From contig OX465281.1 of the NCBI GenBank assembly GCA_949987705.1, forward strand, positions 171,754,516 to 171,818,515: DNA of 64,000 bases, in the 5' to 3' direction. The notes under the pieces are model-generated. The model was given only the letters and a program-made list of their open reading frames with translations. It searched no databases and was not told where the DNA came from. Shown here piece by piece: positions 43,864-55,701 of the stretch. Source of the DNA: Thereva unica (lineage: Eukaryota; Arthropoda; Insecta; Diptera; Therevidae). The translations under genes and the position numbers were made by a program. Numbering within the stretch: the first letter of the stretch is position 1; each line of letters opens with the position of its first letter.

Positions 43864-44248
43864 AGAAAAATTTTTTCTTGATTGTAAATAAGGAAGTATT
43901 CAAAATTCGACTTACTTGAAGATTATTATTATTAGCTGGTAGCGGGGGTAACTCATCCTTGATTGGCAATAAAGAGCTGGAGCTCAACGATCTCTGCACT
44001 GGTTCCTCCGGTAAGCCGCCGTTGACCAATATTGTGCTTCAGTCCTTGTTCTCTTTCGCTAGTGCGTCCAGGAAGTTGTAGAATGGATCTCCGATAAGCC
44101 GTCGGACTTGTACAATTTTCACTGTTGGCACTACACTACCGATAAACCGTCGGTATTAGAAAAACAAAACTCGATAAACCGTCGAGGTTGTATTCTTAAT
44201 TTGCGAAAAGACGAGGACTGGACCGTTTGCCAATCCTACCGACTGCGC

Positions 44249-44700
44249 CAATTACGTTAACCGCCCGTCTTATGACCAAAAAAAATAATAATATTTAAAA
44301 GTCCGAACAATAATTATTTATTTAAGAAATCACAAAATCTATTATCAAACAATTTAAGAATCAAAATTAGAATTTAAAAAATCAAACAACAAGATAGCAA
44401 CGAATATCGATCTTAACAGTGCAGAACCAAAACTAAGAGTGATCGATATTCATAATTTAAAATATGATAAAGGTTAAAATGAACTCTACTTAACCTGATA
44501 CAAAAATGTGCAATCTAAAACCTAAATGAGTGCATGTTAACATTATTCCAAGAATTTATTAAGAAATTAATAAAAATGATTATCTAGCGTCTGGTTATTG
44601 ATTTAAATTCTTACAACTAAATTGCTGAATCGCGGCATGTGCCGGAAGGTGGATTTATGGTTTACAGGTAATAATGGAATTCTATACGGGGCATGTAACT
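44249..44700 (-). repeat. Errantivirus 5' LTR
   Basis: 452-bp copy of the LTR, followed on the minus strand by the primer-binding site. It differs from the 3' LTR mainly by a short insertion near 44328-44336. Confidence 0.92.
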
Positions 44701-44704
44701 CGCG

Positions 44705-46197
44705 CCCGCGAATATTAAGAAAACTATCCAACCAAATGAAATAATTTAAATTAGGTATTTTTAAGAAAACATAAATCTAGCTATTCATGGTGGAAAATTT
44801 TAATATTTTTTATTAGTATATTAGTTATAATGGTTCAAAGTTCCGTACCTGCGCCCGGAAAATACTCCTATTTAGGTGGAAAAATTTTAAAATTTTTTTA
44901 ATGTACGATAAACTTAAATCGATTATCTAGCTATTCATGGTGGAAAATTTTTGAATTTTAGCCTTCTTTCATGAGTAAATTATGTTTTAAAAATTGTCCA
45001 CGAAATTTAAGAATGAAAATTCCCTAAAATTCTTCAGTTTTAATACATCAAATTTCCGCTCCAAGCAAATCTCTGCGCTAGTTGTATTCTGTATAAAGCA
45101 TTTGCGTGATCATACACGAGAAGCGTTTGTATAAGTGAGAGCTTCTGCTTCGGCTTTTGCAGGGGAAATTTCAAACCTTTTTTGTTGCAGGCATGGATGG
45201 TGATCGTATTTTCGGGAAAAAATAAAATCTGAGGAAAAATCGGTTTGTTTGGCAAGAATTTTAATGACTTGCTTGATGGTGATTTCCTTGATTTGAGAAT
45301 TTAGGGATTCTTGCCCGGTGGTCAGGTAGTGATCAATCGGTGTTTATTATCTTGGCTTTATGAAAAACCCAAGAAAATATTTTAATGGCAAATACTACCT
45401 TCATGTAATAATTAAGTTTTATGACATCCTTGTTTTTCGTTATTGTCTTTTTAGCCGTAACAACTTCCCGGAACTAGATTCGCAAAAAAGGTGTATCCCT
45501 TGCACAGGTATTTTACAACATGAGTGTAGATAAATTTTGCGTAAATTCATTTTTTATGGTTTTTATTATTTTTGTATGTAAATATGGGCTTTGCTGGACC
45601 TCTGGGTTAATTTGGTAGGAGGTCCGGAAATTCGGAAAGTCGGGGGTGTTTTTCAGATTTTTTAGTAAAGGGGGTGGGAGCCAAACAAAAAAAACTAGTA
45701 TCTAGCACTTGCTAAATTTCAAATCAGCAAAAGCAGCGATATCAAAATTTCACATGAATGAAAAATTTAAATATCAAACAAAAAAGATCTATTCTCATAT
45801 CCCATGACAGGAACAAGTTCGTAGAGTGCATTACTGCGACATTAATTCAATTTCCATTCATAATTATCTAACACTGGCTTCAATTTCTAGCCGGCGACAC
45901 CGCAGAAGAGATTTCTTGAAAGTCGCCAGAAAATTTACCTCGGGCACGCACTCATAAAGTAAAGCCCAACAAGACATACGAATGCAGCCGAACCCCTTTA
46001 TTGTGCAAAGATTTCCCCTCCGGCGGCCGTGTTGTGCACTGCAAGCAATGCACAACAGGTAATTTTGACTGTGTTAGGAGGTTTTTGAGATTGGGTTAGT
46101 TTAATTTTGTGACTGTATTTTTTTTTAAGCTTCCCTTAATATTTTGTTGTTGGAACTGAATTTCATGTTGGACTTCGTCGCTGAGTGTATTAGGGCC
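44705..46197. other. Body of element Z right of the errantivirus
   Basis: Non-coding, with no transposase motif in any frame. The stretch ends in the TTAA-flanked terminus. Confidence 0.5.
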
Positions 46198-47284
46198 TTA
46201 AATAAATGTATTTATCTCAAAACTCTGACGGTTATTTCCCCTGCTTAACGAACTTTTCAAAATAGCTCAAGAATGAGACAGAAGAACAAAAACTATGTCT
46301 GTCTATTTTTCTCTAATTATGTTTACATCGCTGACATGCGCTGACGATTACAGTTCATAGGAATTTAACGTGGGAGTGAGGCAGCAATAGTTTTTGGTGC
46401 CACTTTTTTGTATGGGATTTTGTTCATTTAGCAGTCCATTACTATATGTCAGTGGACCAAATCCGAAAAAGCTGGCCAAAAGTCAGAAAATCAAATAATT
46501 GGTTCAAAAATCCATATTCGGGGGTTTTTGGGGTCGCTGATTACGAATTGCATTTCAAATTTTTAAAAGGTCCACCCCTTCATCCCTTATTAACAACCCT
46601 TTATGTAAAATATCATACTCTTTATACATGTCATATTTTTAAAAAGTCTACTTCTTCATCCCGTATTGACCACCCCTTTATGTAAAATATCATACTTTTT
46701 ATAACATAATCAAGATATATGTATGTCATTTTCGTACTAAACATGCTATAAAAACAAAAAAATGCATAAATCATTGAGGGGAAGCTTGTGGCAGCTGAAT
46801 TTCTTTTTATTTTAAATGTAAGTCATTTATCTATAACCTTTTATAGGTTAGATTACGGGAATCGATGGGAAAAGATAATTTTTTTCTTAAATACTGCATT
46901 TTGCTTGTTGTTTTTACAAAGTAAAAAATGGAGTTATAAATCCTTTTATAATAATTTTTCATATTACCAAACAGTATTCTAATTTTTTTTTACTAATGTC
47001 CTTACAAGTTGATTCCACTTTATTTCATCTCAATCTGTTGTTTTTAAACGATTCCGTGTGGTTTGAAATACGAGCATCTGTTTCTTAAACAAGGTACTCC
47101 GGCGTACTGCTCGGAGAAAGATCACGTTTTGACCGAGATTTCTGACTAGATTAGGGCAAAAGGACGCCACTATACTTGGTTTCAGCCTTTATCGCTTCAG
47201 CCAATCCAACAGAAAAAAAACCAACTAGATACTTTGTTTTTTTGACCTTAGGCCATCTTTTTCGGATTTGGCCCCACTGTGCAC

Positions 47285-47640
47285 CGTAGGAATGTAGTAG
47301 CGCTCAGCAAGTTTTACCGCTATTACCATAGCGACTGCTCCACTCAAATCAAAACCCCTACCTACATGGAATTTTTTCCCGCAACACAAGACTAGCTAGG
47401 CAACTCGGCTCACCCCTTCACCTTGCAGCCCTTCCCTTCACGCACATTACGGTTTAGCAGTTCGTTTATAAATAGAACAACTCGATTGTGGAACTGTCTT
47501 AATCGACATCTAGTCATGCTCCCTCCACATTCCTAACCTATCCTATCTCATCTATCCTTCAGATCAAGCTTAACCATACTACTTGAACGACATGACGGAC
47601 TAGTAGTACAAAGGGTGGCTCCTAAGCTTCATCTTATCAA
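47285..47640 (+). pseudogene. CR1-type LINE, C-terminus and 3' end (rest of the split copy)
   Basis: Picks up exactly where 36578 stops: RRNVVALSKFYRYYHSDCS, then a FINRTTRLWNCLN block, both present in the other CR1 copy at 49.2-49.65 kb. It ends with the family 3' tail (GACGGACTAGTAGTACAAAG). No frame is intact. Confidence 0.85.
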
Positions 47641-48029
47641 AAAAAGCCAGTGCAAATATTAGTCTTTGCCGACCAGACCCTTGTAGCACTTGAGTAAGCC
47701 ACAAAAAAATAGGGTTGGAAATAAACGAACACAAAATATAATATATGAGCACAAAAAACACTAGAAGTAGCAGACAAAACATAACGATCGACACCTACAA
47801 TATAGAAACAGTGGATGAGTGTATATCTAGGCACGATTATAACAAAACGTAATGCTACATCGTCCAAAATCAGAAGACGAATAGCACTGGGGTGGTAACA
47901 CGTAAGCTGTTTCAATCGACATCTTCCTACAAAAATCTTGAAGAGATCGATTGAAACGACTTGCGTGCTACCACCCCTGGCTAATAAATGCTACTTTGTT
48001 CTACTCAAACACCTGACATCCAGAAATAT

Positions 48030-48475
48030 TTCAAGGAAGACAAAATTGCCACTTTACACAACACTAATATGACCTTACCTACTATAAGGTTCGGAAGTGT
48101 AGATATTAAAAAACGCAGACAAAACATTGGCAGGAAGATTTGAAAAGAACATCCTTTGTTCGATCTACAAAGGAATACAACGTTTACGTTGTACATTTGG
48201 GGGAGAAGATACAACTCAGAGTTAGTTGTATGAAATCAGTAAGATTCCAAAGATTGTTAAAATGATCAAAATAAACAGACTATGTCATTTCCATTTCCTG
48301 GGAAAGTATCGTCAGGAAAACGGAGACCAGGTCGGCCTAAGAAAAGTTATATACATAGCTGAGGTCGAGCCTGACTTGAGATAGTTGGATATAAGAAACT
48401 GGAAAAGTCGGGTCAGGGAATGCTGAAGGAAGCCAAGGCCAACAATAGGCTGTGGAGCTTCTGATGATGATGAAT
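48030..48475 (+). pseudogene. LINE 3' end with (GAT)n tail
   Basis: Decayed plus-strand frames read ISWESIVRKT..., a Gly/Arg/Pro-rich stretch, then ETGKVGSGNAEGSQGQQ and AVEL, the layout of the 'GRP.GRP...W.DDV' C-terminal tail of RTE-like ORF2 proteins, ending in GATGATGATGA. Only the C-terminus remains. Subfamily unclear. Confidence 0.45.
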
Positions 48476-48504
48476 TTTTTAGTTAATTATAGGCTCACTT
48501 CATT

Positions 48505-51500
48505 CTAACTAAGTGGGATGATACACGAGTCAACGTGTCTCTGCAACACACTGTCAGTTTGTTGAACGGAGGTGATACACGAGTCAACACGCTACACGCA
48601 ACACTCTGTGTAATAACATTGCGATTTCATATGTGTTGGTGTGCATTCCAAATTATTTTCACCCAGAATCGCTTGACAGTTACGCATACATAAACATTTT
48701 TCAAGCAACTGGAGGAAAAATAGAAATAGTTTCTAGTTTCAGTCAACACCGCACACTTCACCCTGACCCGTCCCTTTGCCTACGAACTGCGCAGAAAAAG
48801 CTCGTGTTTCAGAACATGTTGACCCGTGTATCATCCCCCTAACTAAGGAACGATTCACAATGAAAGCTGCAAGCATCAGCTGACTGAGTCCCGCAGGTTG
48901 AAGCTGTGAATGGTACGTAAATCCTATAATCCAAATTTTTGAAGCGTTAAGCTTGTAGTTTGAAGCTTTCATTGTATCGGCCCTCAAGGGGGATGATACA
49001 CAGGTCAACATGCTTTTTCTGCGCAGTTCGTAGGCCAAGGGAAGGGTAAGGGTGAAGTTTGCGGTGTTGACTGAAACTAGAAACGATTTCTATTTTTTCT
49101 CCAGTTGCATGAAAAATGTTTATGTATTTTTTTTTATGTGATAGTGCTAAGCTCAGGAGTCACCCTTTGTACTACTAGTCCGTCATGTCATTTGTCACGT
49201 CATGGTGCAATGTCTAGCAGTAAGCTTAGTACGGGGGAGGGGTGGGGGAATAGGTTAAGGATTATAAAGGTACGGGGGGGGGGGTATTGAAGAAGGTGGT
49301 GATGAACCTTGCGTTTGAACTCTTGGATGTTGTAGGAGCTCGGAAATACCGACTGCGAGAGATTATTCCATAGTCGAGTTGTTCTATTTACAAACGAATT
49401 CAATCTTGTTTAGTGCGTGAAAGGGGGAGTTGCAGGTGCAGGGAATGGGACGAGTGGGCTAATCTGGTGTTGCGGGTATAAGATTGCCGTGGAGGCAAAA
49501 GAGCGTTTAACTCAGAGGAACAGTCACTATGATAGTAGCGATAGAATTTCGTCAGTGCTGCTACATTCCTACGGTGGCTCAAGGGGTCGATGGTGGAGCA
49601 GGCGGTGTCGTCATCAATTAACTTGAGTGCCCTTTTTTGCACCTTATCTAACCATGCCAAGGTGGTTATTGGGGCGCCGCCTCAAATGAGGGAGTTGTAT
49701 TCGAGAAGAGGCCGAATGTAGGATTTATAAATAACAGCACGAGCCGATGGCTGGAGGAGGAACCTGCACCTCTTAAGAAATCCCAAACACTGGGATGCTT
49801 GTTTGGCGATTTGGAATATGTGGTCATTCCATCGCAAGTCTTTGGCTAATGTCACGCCTAAGATGTGTAGGGATGGGTCGGCCTTTAGTTCCACGTCATC
49901 CACTGTCAAGGATGGTGAGGTGTTGATCTTTTTCTTTGAAATAAGACAGTACTTGGTTTTGGAGGGGTTGAATTCGACACGATTCTTTTTTCCCCACTCT
50001 ATAATAAGTTCAATGTCGTTATTAATAGAGTTGAACATTAGTTCACGATCATCAAGACAGGATCTGGCATGTGTCTGTCTTGTATCGAAGCTGTACGAGT
50101 ATCGTAGAGTGCCGTCGTCAGCGAAACTGAGAAGTGGATTGGAGGGGATTGAAAGAAGGTCATTTATAAAGATAAGAAATAGGGCCGGTGATAAAATTGA
50201 CCCCTGGGGGACCCCCGCAGAGATCGGGTGGGATGCGGATTTGACGCCATCCAAAACTACCTTAATTGAACGGCCGGAAAGGAAACTCTCAACCCACTTA
50301 TAGAGAAGCGAGTCAATTCCAATAGCTTTGAGTTTAGCTAACAAGGCTGAGTGCCATACTCTACCAAAAGCCTTGGAGATATCCAAAGCAACCAAACTAA
50401 ATTCACCAGATCCATGCAAACTTCGGTTGAGGTGTTCTGTAAGGCAAACTAAAAGATCACCAGTGGATCTTTTTTGTCGGAAGCCGTATTGTTTGTCGTT
50501 TATAAGTTGGTTGAATTCTAGATATCCCATAAGCTTTTTGTTAATTATCGTCTCCATGGTTTTGGAGAGAATAGAAGTAATTGCTATTGGGCGGTAGTTG
50601 TAGGGATCGCTGGAGTCACCTTTTTCGGTATTGGCTGAACATGAGCAAGTTTCCAAGAGTCTGGATAAACTCCGGAGGAGTATGATAAAGCAAAAAGTTT
50701 GCGCAGAGATTTAGCCAAGGTGAGGGGCATTGTTTTAAGACGATAGGGGGTATTTTACCGGGTCCAGTGGATTTGTTGACATCGAGCTCCTTGAGGCACC
50801 TGTACACCTCACGAGTCCTGAAGTAAACCCTGTCTATTAAATGAGCGCTGTGCTCGAGGACCGGGGGTAGCGTATCATTTTGCGGTAGAGAAGAATTTGA
50901 AGCAAACAGAGATGCTAATAAATCGGCCTTGGATTTTCTGTCAGTTATCACCTTTTCATCGTGGATGAATGAAGGAGTTGTGGAGGTGGTGAAATTTTTC
51001 TTGATGGAACTTACCAAGGACCAGAAGTTTTTGCTACCAGAGGTTGCAAAGGAGTTTACTTCTCAACTTGCTGTCAAATGAATTTTTGACATTCCTGATG
51101 GTGACTTTACAGGAGTTTCTTAGTTTTATATACTCTGCACGGAGCGATTCACTCGGGAAGCTCTTGTAAGCTCGAAAGGCGGCTTCTTTATTTCTGATTG
51201 CATTCATACACTCCTGATTGGAGCCTAGCCTTCACAGATTTAGTAGAATGAGGAATGAACAAATGCATTCCTACCTGTAAGATTCTAGTGATACGGATAG
51301 CGGCAGAGTTGACGTTTTTATTACGGAAACACTGGTTCCAGTCAGTAGATTGGAAAAAATTAGTAAGCCCCAGCCAATTGGCCTTCCCATAATGCCATAC
51401 AGTTCGTCTGACTGGTTTGGGAGGGGTGGGAAATTTGAATGGGAAGCTAGCGCTAACTATGTAATCAGTGGTCCGAATTGCCAAGAGGTGAACAAACTGT

Positions 51501-51816
51501 GACGGTATATCGTGCTGGATGAGAAGTAAGGAAAAGATCAAGGAGATATCTTCCTTGATCAGCAACATCATGGACTCTTGTGGGATTATCCACAATTTGA
51601 TGCAAGTTATTGTTGTCTGCAAAGAGCTCGACGTCCTTGTATGCGTAACTGTCAAGCGATTCTGGGTGAAAATAATTTGGAATGCACACCCACACATATG
51701 AAATCGCAACGTTATTATACAGAGTATTGAGTATAGCGTGTTGAGTCGTGTATCACCTCCGCTCAACAAACTGACAGTGTGTTGCATAAACACGTTGACT
51801 CGTGTATCATCCACTA
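48505..51816. repeat. Nested inverted arms around a CR1 LINE
   Basis: Outer arms 48505-48697 and 51640-51816 are inverted copies; both start with GGATGATACACGAGTCAACG and both include the CR1 endonuclease fragment IPNYFHPESLDSYAY. Inner arms 48695-48845 and 48980-49125 are a second inverted pair that also bear GGATGATACAC-type ends. The arrangement suggests a foldback-type element or repeated terminal duplication that took in LINE sequence. Confidence 0.65.
49140..51700 (-). pseudogene. CR1-type LINE: endonuclease end, RT and 3' end
   Basis: Minus-strand frames in order: endonuclease C-terminus at 51695-51465 (LDLFLTSHP, PLGNSDH); linker; then 51017-50616 and 50656-49682 with NYRPIAITSILSKTME, QYGFRQKRSTGDLLV, LVALDISKAFGRVWHSALLA, SAGVPQGSILSPALFLIFIN and the active site FADDGTL, and a CR1-typical EYNSLI. 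C-terminal pieces follow at 49660-49400 and 49403-49200. At least three frameshifts. The element is 5' truncated inside the endonuclease. The 3' tail motif is at 49148-49184. Confidence 0.88.
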
Positions 51817-51829
51817 AGCAAACAAAGTC

Positions 51830-53400
51830 TCTTTCAACTACTCCTTATGGGGGTCCTATATCTTTTCTGCTTTTGGTAATGTGGGTTTTCTAGCACTCTT
51901 CCTGATTACCCTTTGAGTGCAGAGTTCTTCAAACATTTTAAATCTCTTTAACTTTGGACTATTTATTTTTTAACTTTCGATAATTTTTCTAAGAGTTACA
52001 TTTATTGGAAGGAAGATCTGGCCAAAAAATAATAGGTAATCGATTCTTTGATCGAAGGAGAAGTTCGATTGCCCTCGATGTTTTCTCCATCCTTAGAATT
52101 TCCGTATTATGTATAATCATATAGAAAATCAGATAAATCGCTACTCATCCAGAAGACGTTCGGGTAATAGGGCCCTGCAAATTTCGTAAGAAAAGTCGAT
52201 AGCAATTAATCGTAAGTCGTTTTTCGAAGCCTACCTTATCTTAAGTAATAAAAGTATTAAGTTTTATATTTTTTTGTGTGTCAATGCAATTTTAATTTAC
52301 CTTTAAAACAGTTATTGGAACACAAATTTTTATTTTTGAAGTCTATTTGTATATTATTCGAAAAGAAGAGCTGGACGGACAGACTGCTAGTACAAGGGGT
52401 GACTCCTGAGCTTAGCACTGGCACATAAAAAACGGTAGATATAGAGTGGCTTTTAGATTAAGGAATTTCTTTTTCGCGGCTGTCTATTCTGCTTTGGTTT
52501 TTCAACTCGTTTCGCCTTTTTTTAGATTTTGAACCAAAATTATGCATTTGTATGAAAAATTAAATGAGATCAAAGTAGTAGTTCCAGTTTTTAAACGGCC
52601 TTTCTTTGGACCTTTGATTATCAACACAATTTAAAGAAAGGCGCAAAACGCCCTCTAGCGGCGAACAATGCGTAATTCGTAAAAACAGACAAGACAAAAT
52701 TTGTTGGAAATTTTATCCCCTTTCAACTTTCTTCTCTTGATATTTTCACCAAAATGCATAGTTTCTCGTCAAAATAGCCGAAAAAACTCTAAAATACATA
52801 TATTTCTCAAAAACCACCCTTTTTCGAACTGCGAGTGTGAGTTTAGTCAACCTAAATCCTCCACTTGGCACCGGTCTCATAGCTGTGGGAACAATACCCA
52901 AAAAACAGCGCTTTTTTGACTACTATATTTTGACTATAATAAATTTATTTTATTTATACTATAAGCTGCACATAAAAGAGAAAAAAATGTTTCTTCCATC
53001 ACGTATCCTATATATTTTCAAGCCAACTTGAAAGTTCATTTCAAGTTCAAATCAAGTCTTCAGTTCGACATGTAACACTAAATGATTTTTATTAAGCGGT
53101 AATGCGGCCTTTTTTTTATTAAAGCTCTTTTAGAGAATAAGTATAATTTGTTCAAATAGCTTAGATCTGTTAGAAAATGGAATTATTTCTGATCGGTTAA
53201 CATTATCTAGTCTTCCTAACATTACCTAATCTTCCATTAGGTTCAAAACTATGGGGCGGGATTTATGACCCCAATAACGCATTAATAAATAAAACATGGT
53301 CACACTTCTGCTAAAACTGACGACTTAGTAATATTTCTGAGTTAAGTCGACTTCAAATATCCTGCAACTTGACGAATCATGACAATAGTAGACAACTCTG
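51830..53400. other. Unassigned intronic stretch with one LINE 3' tail
   Basis: No gene. At 52373-52430 the CR1 3' tail occurs alone (GTACAAGGGGTGACTCCTGA, then CTTAGCACTGGCACATAAAA), a severely 5'-truncated insertion. Confidence 0.5.
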
Positions 53401-53428
53401 AATATTTTCTTCTTCTTCTTTAACGGCT

Positions 53429-53857
53429 CTACAGTCGGGATCCGGTCCTGGCCTCGCGCAACTGTTCTCTCCACCGGTCCCGATTCTGAGCCGATGTCAT
53501 CCAGTTTGGCAACCCTAAACTCTGAGCGTCCTGGCCCACGCCATCCTTCCAGCGAAGGTTGGGCCTCCCTCGCTGTCGCACCCCATAGCAGAGAACTTTC
53601 CGAGCAGGCTCATCTTCACTCATACGAGCTAGATGCCCTGCCCACCGGAGCCTACCGAGCTTTATTTTTTCCACAACATCTATGTCGCGATAGCGCTCGT
53701 AGATCTCGTCATTGTAGAGTCTCCGGAATCGTCCTTCCTCACATACGGGGCCAACAATCCTCCGAAGTATTTTCCTCTCAAACACGCCCAAGAGGTTTGA
53801 GTGCTTTTTGCTAAGCACCCACGTTTCGGATGCATATGTGAGAACGGGTAAGACCAT
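53429..53857 (-). pseudogene. RTE ORF2 C-terminal tail
   Basis: 142 residues: TYASETWVLSKKHSN, ILRRIVGP, YNDEIYERYRDIDVVEKIK, RLRWAGHLARMSEDEPARKV, then RQRGRPNLRWKDGVGQDAQ and NRDRWREQLREA. This is the 'AGH..RM...R....RGRP' tail that closes RTE-group ORF2 proteins. Confidence 0.8.
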
Positions 53858-53921
53858 CGTCTTATATAGTAAAAGTTTAGACGTTATGGTTAGATATTTG
53901 GATTTGAAGAGCCTTGACAGA

Positions 53922-54930
53922 CTATAGTAGGCTTTGTTGGCTTTTAGCAGTCGTGCGCGTTTCTGGTTCCATGCTATTGCCGGCTGCTACTATTGACCCA
54001 AGGTAGGTAAATGATTTTACCACGTCAAACTCGTGTTCCGCTACTTCCTTGATTGTGGGACCAATGTTAGGTGTTCTTCCAGACGAGGCCACCATGTACT
54101 TTGTTTTGCTTTCGTTAATGTGCAATCCCAGATTTCCTGCCGCTTGCTCAATCTGAGTGAAAGCTTCTTGTACAGTTGTTGTTGTTCTTCCAATGATGTC
54201 AATGTCGTCTGCGTAAGCCAGTAATTGGGTGGACTTGTGGGGAATTGTACGCCTTGATGTCCCGCCCGAATCTCGGATCACTTTCTCCAACGCCAGGTTG
54301 AAAAGGAGGCAGGCCAGACATTGATCATGGTCAACCTACATAGTCTTGTCAGTTTGTTGGGGATGCCGAATTCTCTCATGGCTTTGTAGAGTTCTACCCT
54401 GGCTATGCTATAATAGGCGGCTTTAAAGTCTATGAAGAGGTGTTGAATTGAGTTTTGAAACTCTAGATATTTTTCCATAGCCTGCCTCAAGGTAAAAATC
54501 TGATCAGTCGTTCATTTGCCTGGGCTGAAGCCACACTGGTAATGGCCGTTTCTGGCATATGGGGCCATCCTGTTTTGTAGGATACCGGAGAATATCTTAT
54601 ACATGGTACTCAACAACGTTATACCGCGATAATTAGTGCACGCTGTGATATCTCCTTTTTTTGTACCGGGCAGAAGATGCCTTTTCTCCAGCCTTCTGGC
54701 ATCACTTCCTGCTCCCATTACTTGCACAATTAATTCATGAATCGCTTGGTGTAATGTAGGCCCTCCTTATTTAACCAGCTCCGCTGGGATGCCGCCTGCA
54801 CCCGAGGCCTTGTTGTTTTTGAGCCGGCTGATGGCTCTGCTAACTTCTTCTATGCTTGGTGGCGGCAGCATAGCATTATCATCAGATATTGGTGGAGCCT
54901 CCGAATCCTCAGTTAGCTCGCCATTTAGCA
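53922..54930 (-). pseudogene. RTE reverse transcriptase domain, frameshifted
   Basis: Pieces in order: ISRLKNNKASGAGGIPAELV (54780), GTKKGDITACTNYRGITLLS (54660), LFIDFKAAYYSIARVELYKA (54430), then after a deletion STQLLAYADDIDIIGRT with the intact YADD active site (54225). The palm region between the FIDFKAAY block and YADD (with the RQGD motif) is missing. Confidence 0.82.
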
Positions 54931-54933
54931 ATT

Positions 54934-55530
54934 GAAGCGGTGAGTTGCAAAACCGCACAAGTCCACTTTTTAGCAAAATCGAGTTATGAGTGGTTTGGGA
55001 TACTTTGGGTGACGGGGAATGTGTTAACACTCGAAAAACTTCAAAATTCGACAAAATGTACAAAACAGCACAAGTCCACCAATAGACTTGTGTTGTTTTC
55101 AAATTACTGATCAATGGACTTGTGTTGTTTTGATTCTCATTTATTCTAAAATGAGATTCAAAAAATGAAAAAACGCCAATAAAAAATCTATTCAATAAAA
55201 ACTCTATTATATAATATAGTATATAAATTTGTTAATACTGTTTTTGAGAATTGATTTTTGACCTAAAAACGAAATTATTAGAATTTGTTTTAATCTCAAG
55301 ATCAATGAGATCCAAAACAGCACAAGTCCATGAATTTAAATTGGTCACAGTAACTGCAATAACGTTTAAAAATTTCGAAACAAGTGACATTTATTTAAAG
55401 TAGAGCCCAACGAACATATTACAAACAAAACTGGAATTAATTTATTAAATCCACAGCAATAAAATAAAAAAATCGTTATTCTCTAAAAACAAATGCGATG
55501 GACTTGTGTTGTTTTGGAACTCACCGCTTC
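54934..55530. mobile_element. 597-bp TIR element, AATT target, repeated GGACTTGTGT motif
   Basis: AATT at 54930-54933 and 55531-55534 flanks the ends GAAGCGGTGAGTT and AACTCACCGCTTC. Removing it restores HELLNGE in the RTE frame. The 10-mer CACAAGTCCA or its inverse occurs at 54956, 55069, 55115, 55321 and 55499, plus a one-base variant at 55084, usually beside AAAACA/TGTTTT. Non-coding; class unknown. Confidence 0.85.
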
Positions 55531-55701
55531 AATTCATGAAAGTGCTCTTCCCATCGCTCCAAGATGTCTTTAGGATCGGTGATCAGATTCCCTTCTTTGT
55601 CCTTGCAGTATGTGCAACGTGGTGTGAATTGCGTCATACTGCGGACTCTATGGTAGAACTCCCGCGCCTGGTGCGGCCGTCGTTCTCTGTACTGTTCTAG
55701 C

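Larger units (their letters stand above)
36837..44700 (-). mobile_element. Nearly intact errantivirus (env-bearing Gypsy), 7.86 kb
   Basis: LTRs at 36837-37279 and 44249-44700 are almost identical apart from a roughly 8-9-bp indel. Each starts AGTTACATG and ends CGTAATT on the minus strand. The 4-bp TSD CGCG (36833-36836 and 44701-44704) fits the family's alternating pyrimidine-purine target. Next to the 5' LTR is GGCGCAGTCGGTAGGAT, a primer-binding site of the tRNA-Ser type used by 17.6/297-like elements (inferred). A polypurine tract AAGGAGGGAGG precedes the 3' LTR. gag, pol and env frames are open. Confidence 0.92.
36795..46197. mobile_element. Element Z (about 1.5 kb of its own), TTAA target
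   Basis: TTAA at 36791-36794 and 46198-46201 flanks the inverted ends GGGCCTAATACACTCA and TGAGTGTATTAGGGCC. TTAA targets are typical of piggyBac and Kolobok. The right body (44705-46197) has no recognisable transposase. The errantivirus is inserted 42 bp inside its left end. Confidence 0.7.
36593..46453. mobile_element. Element Y (about 0.45 kb of its own), 10-bp TSD GGACCAAATC
   Basis: The ends ACTGACATATACATAGGAAT (36593) and, inverted, ACTGACATATAGTAATGGAC (ending 46453) form a TIR with one small indel. The TSD GGACCAAATC lies at 36583-36592 and 46454-46463 and is itself part of element X's left terminus. A 9-10-bp TSD suggests a Mutator-like MITE. Element Z is inserted inside. Confidence 0.7.
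36579..47280. mobile_element. Element X (about 0.84 kb of its own), outermost of a nested set in CR1
   Basis: GCAC at 36575-36578 and 47281-47284 flanks it, and removing the interval rejoins CR1 coding (SPHRRNV). The right end read inwards is AGTGGGGCCAAATCCGAAAA; the left end is GTGGGACCAAATC, continuing after element Y as CGAAAAAGCTGGCC at 46464. This gives a TIR of about 35 bp. Non-coding. The TSD length is uncertain because the ends also share CAC. Confidence 0.7.

Noticed and set aside
37261..44700. Domesticated retroviral genes (host use of env or gag)
   Set aside because: LTRs, target duplication and all three frames are present, so ordinary recent insertion explains it; nothing points to host selection.
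36579..47280. hAT assignment for element X
   Set aside because: The CAGTGG-like end suggested hAT, but an 8-bp duplication could not be found; only GCAC is repeated.
48739..49038. 99-residue minus-strand frame
   Set aside because: It is produced by the inner inverted arms and their spacer, with no protein motif.
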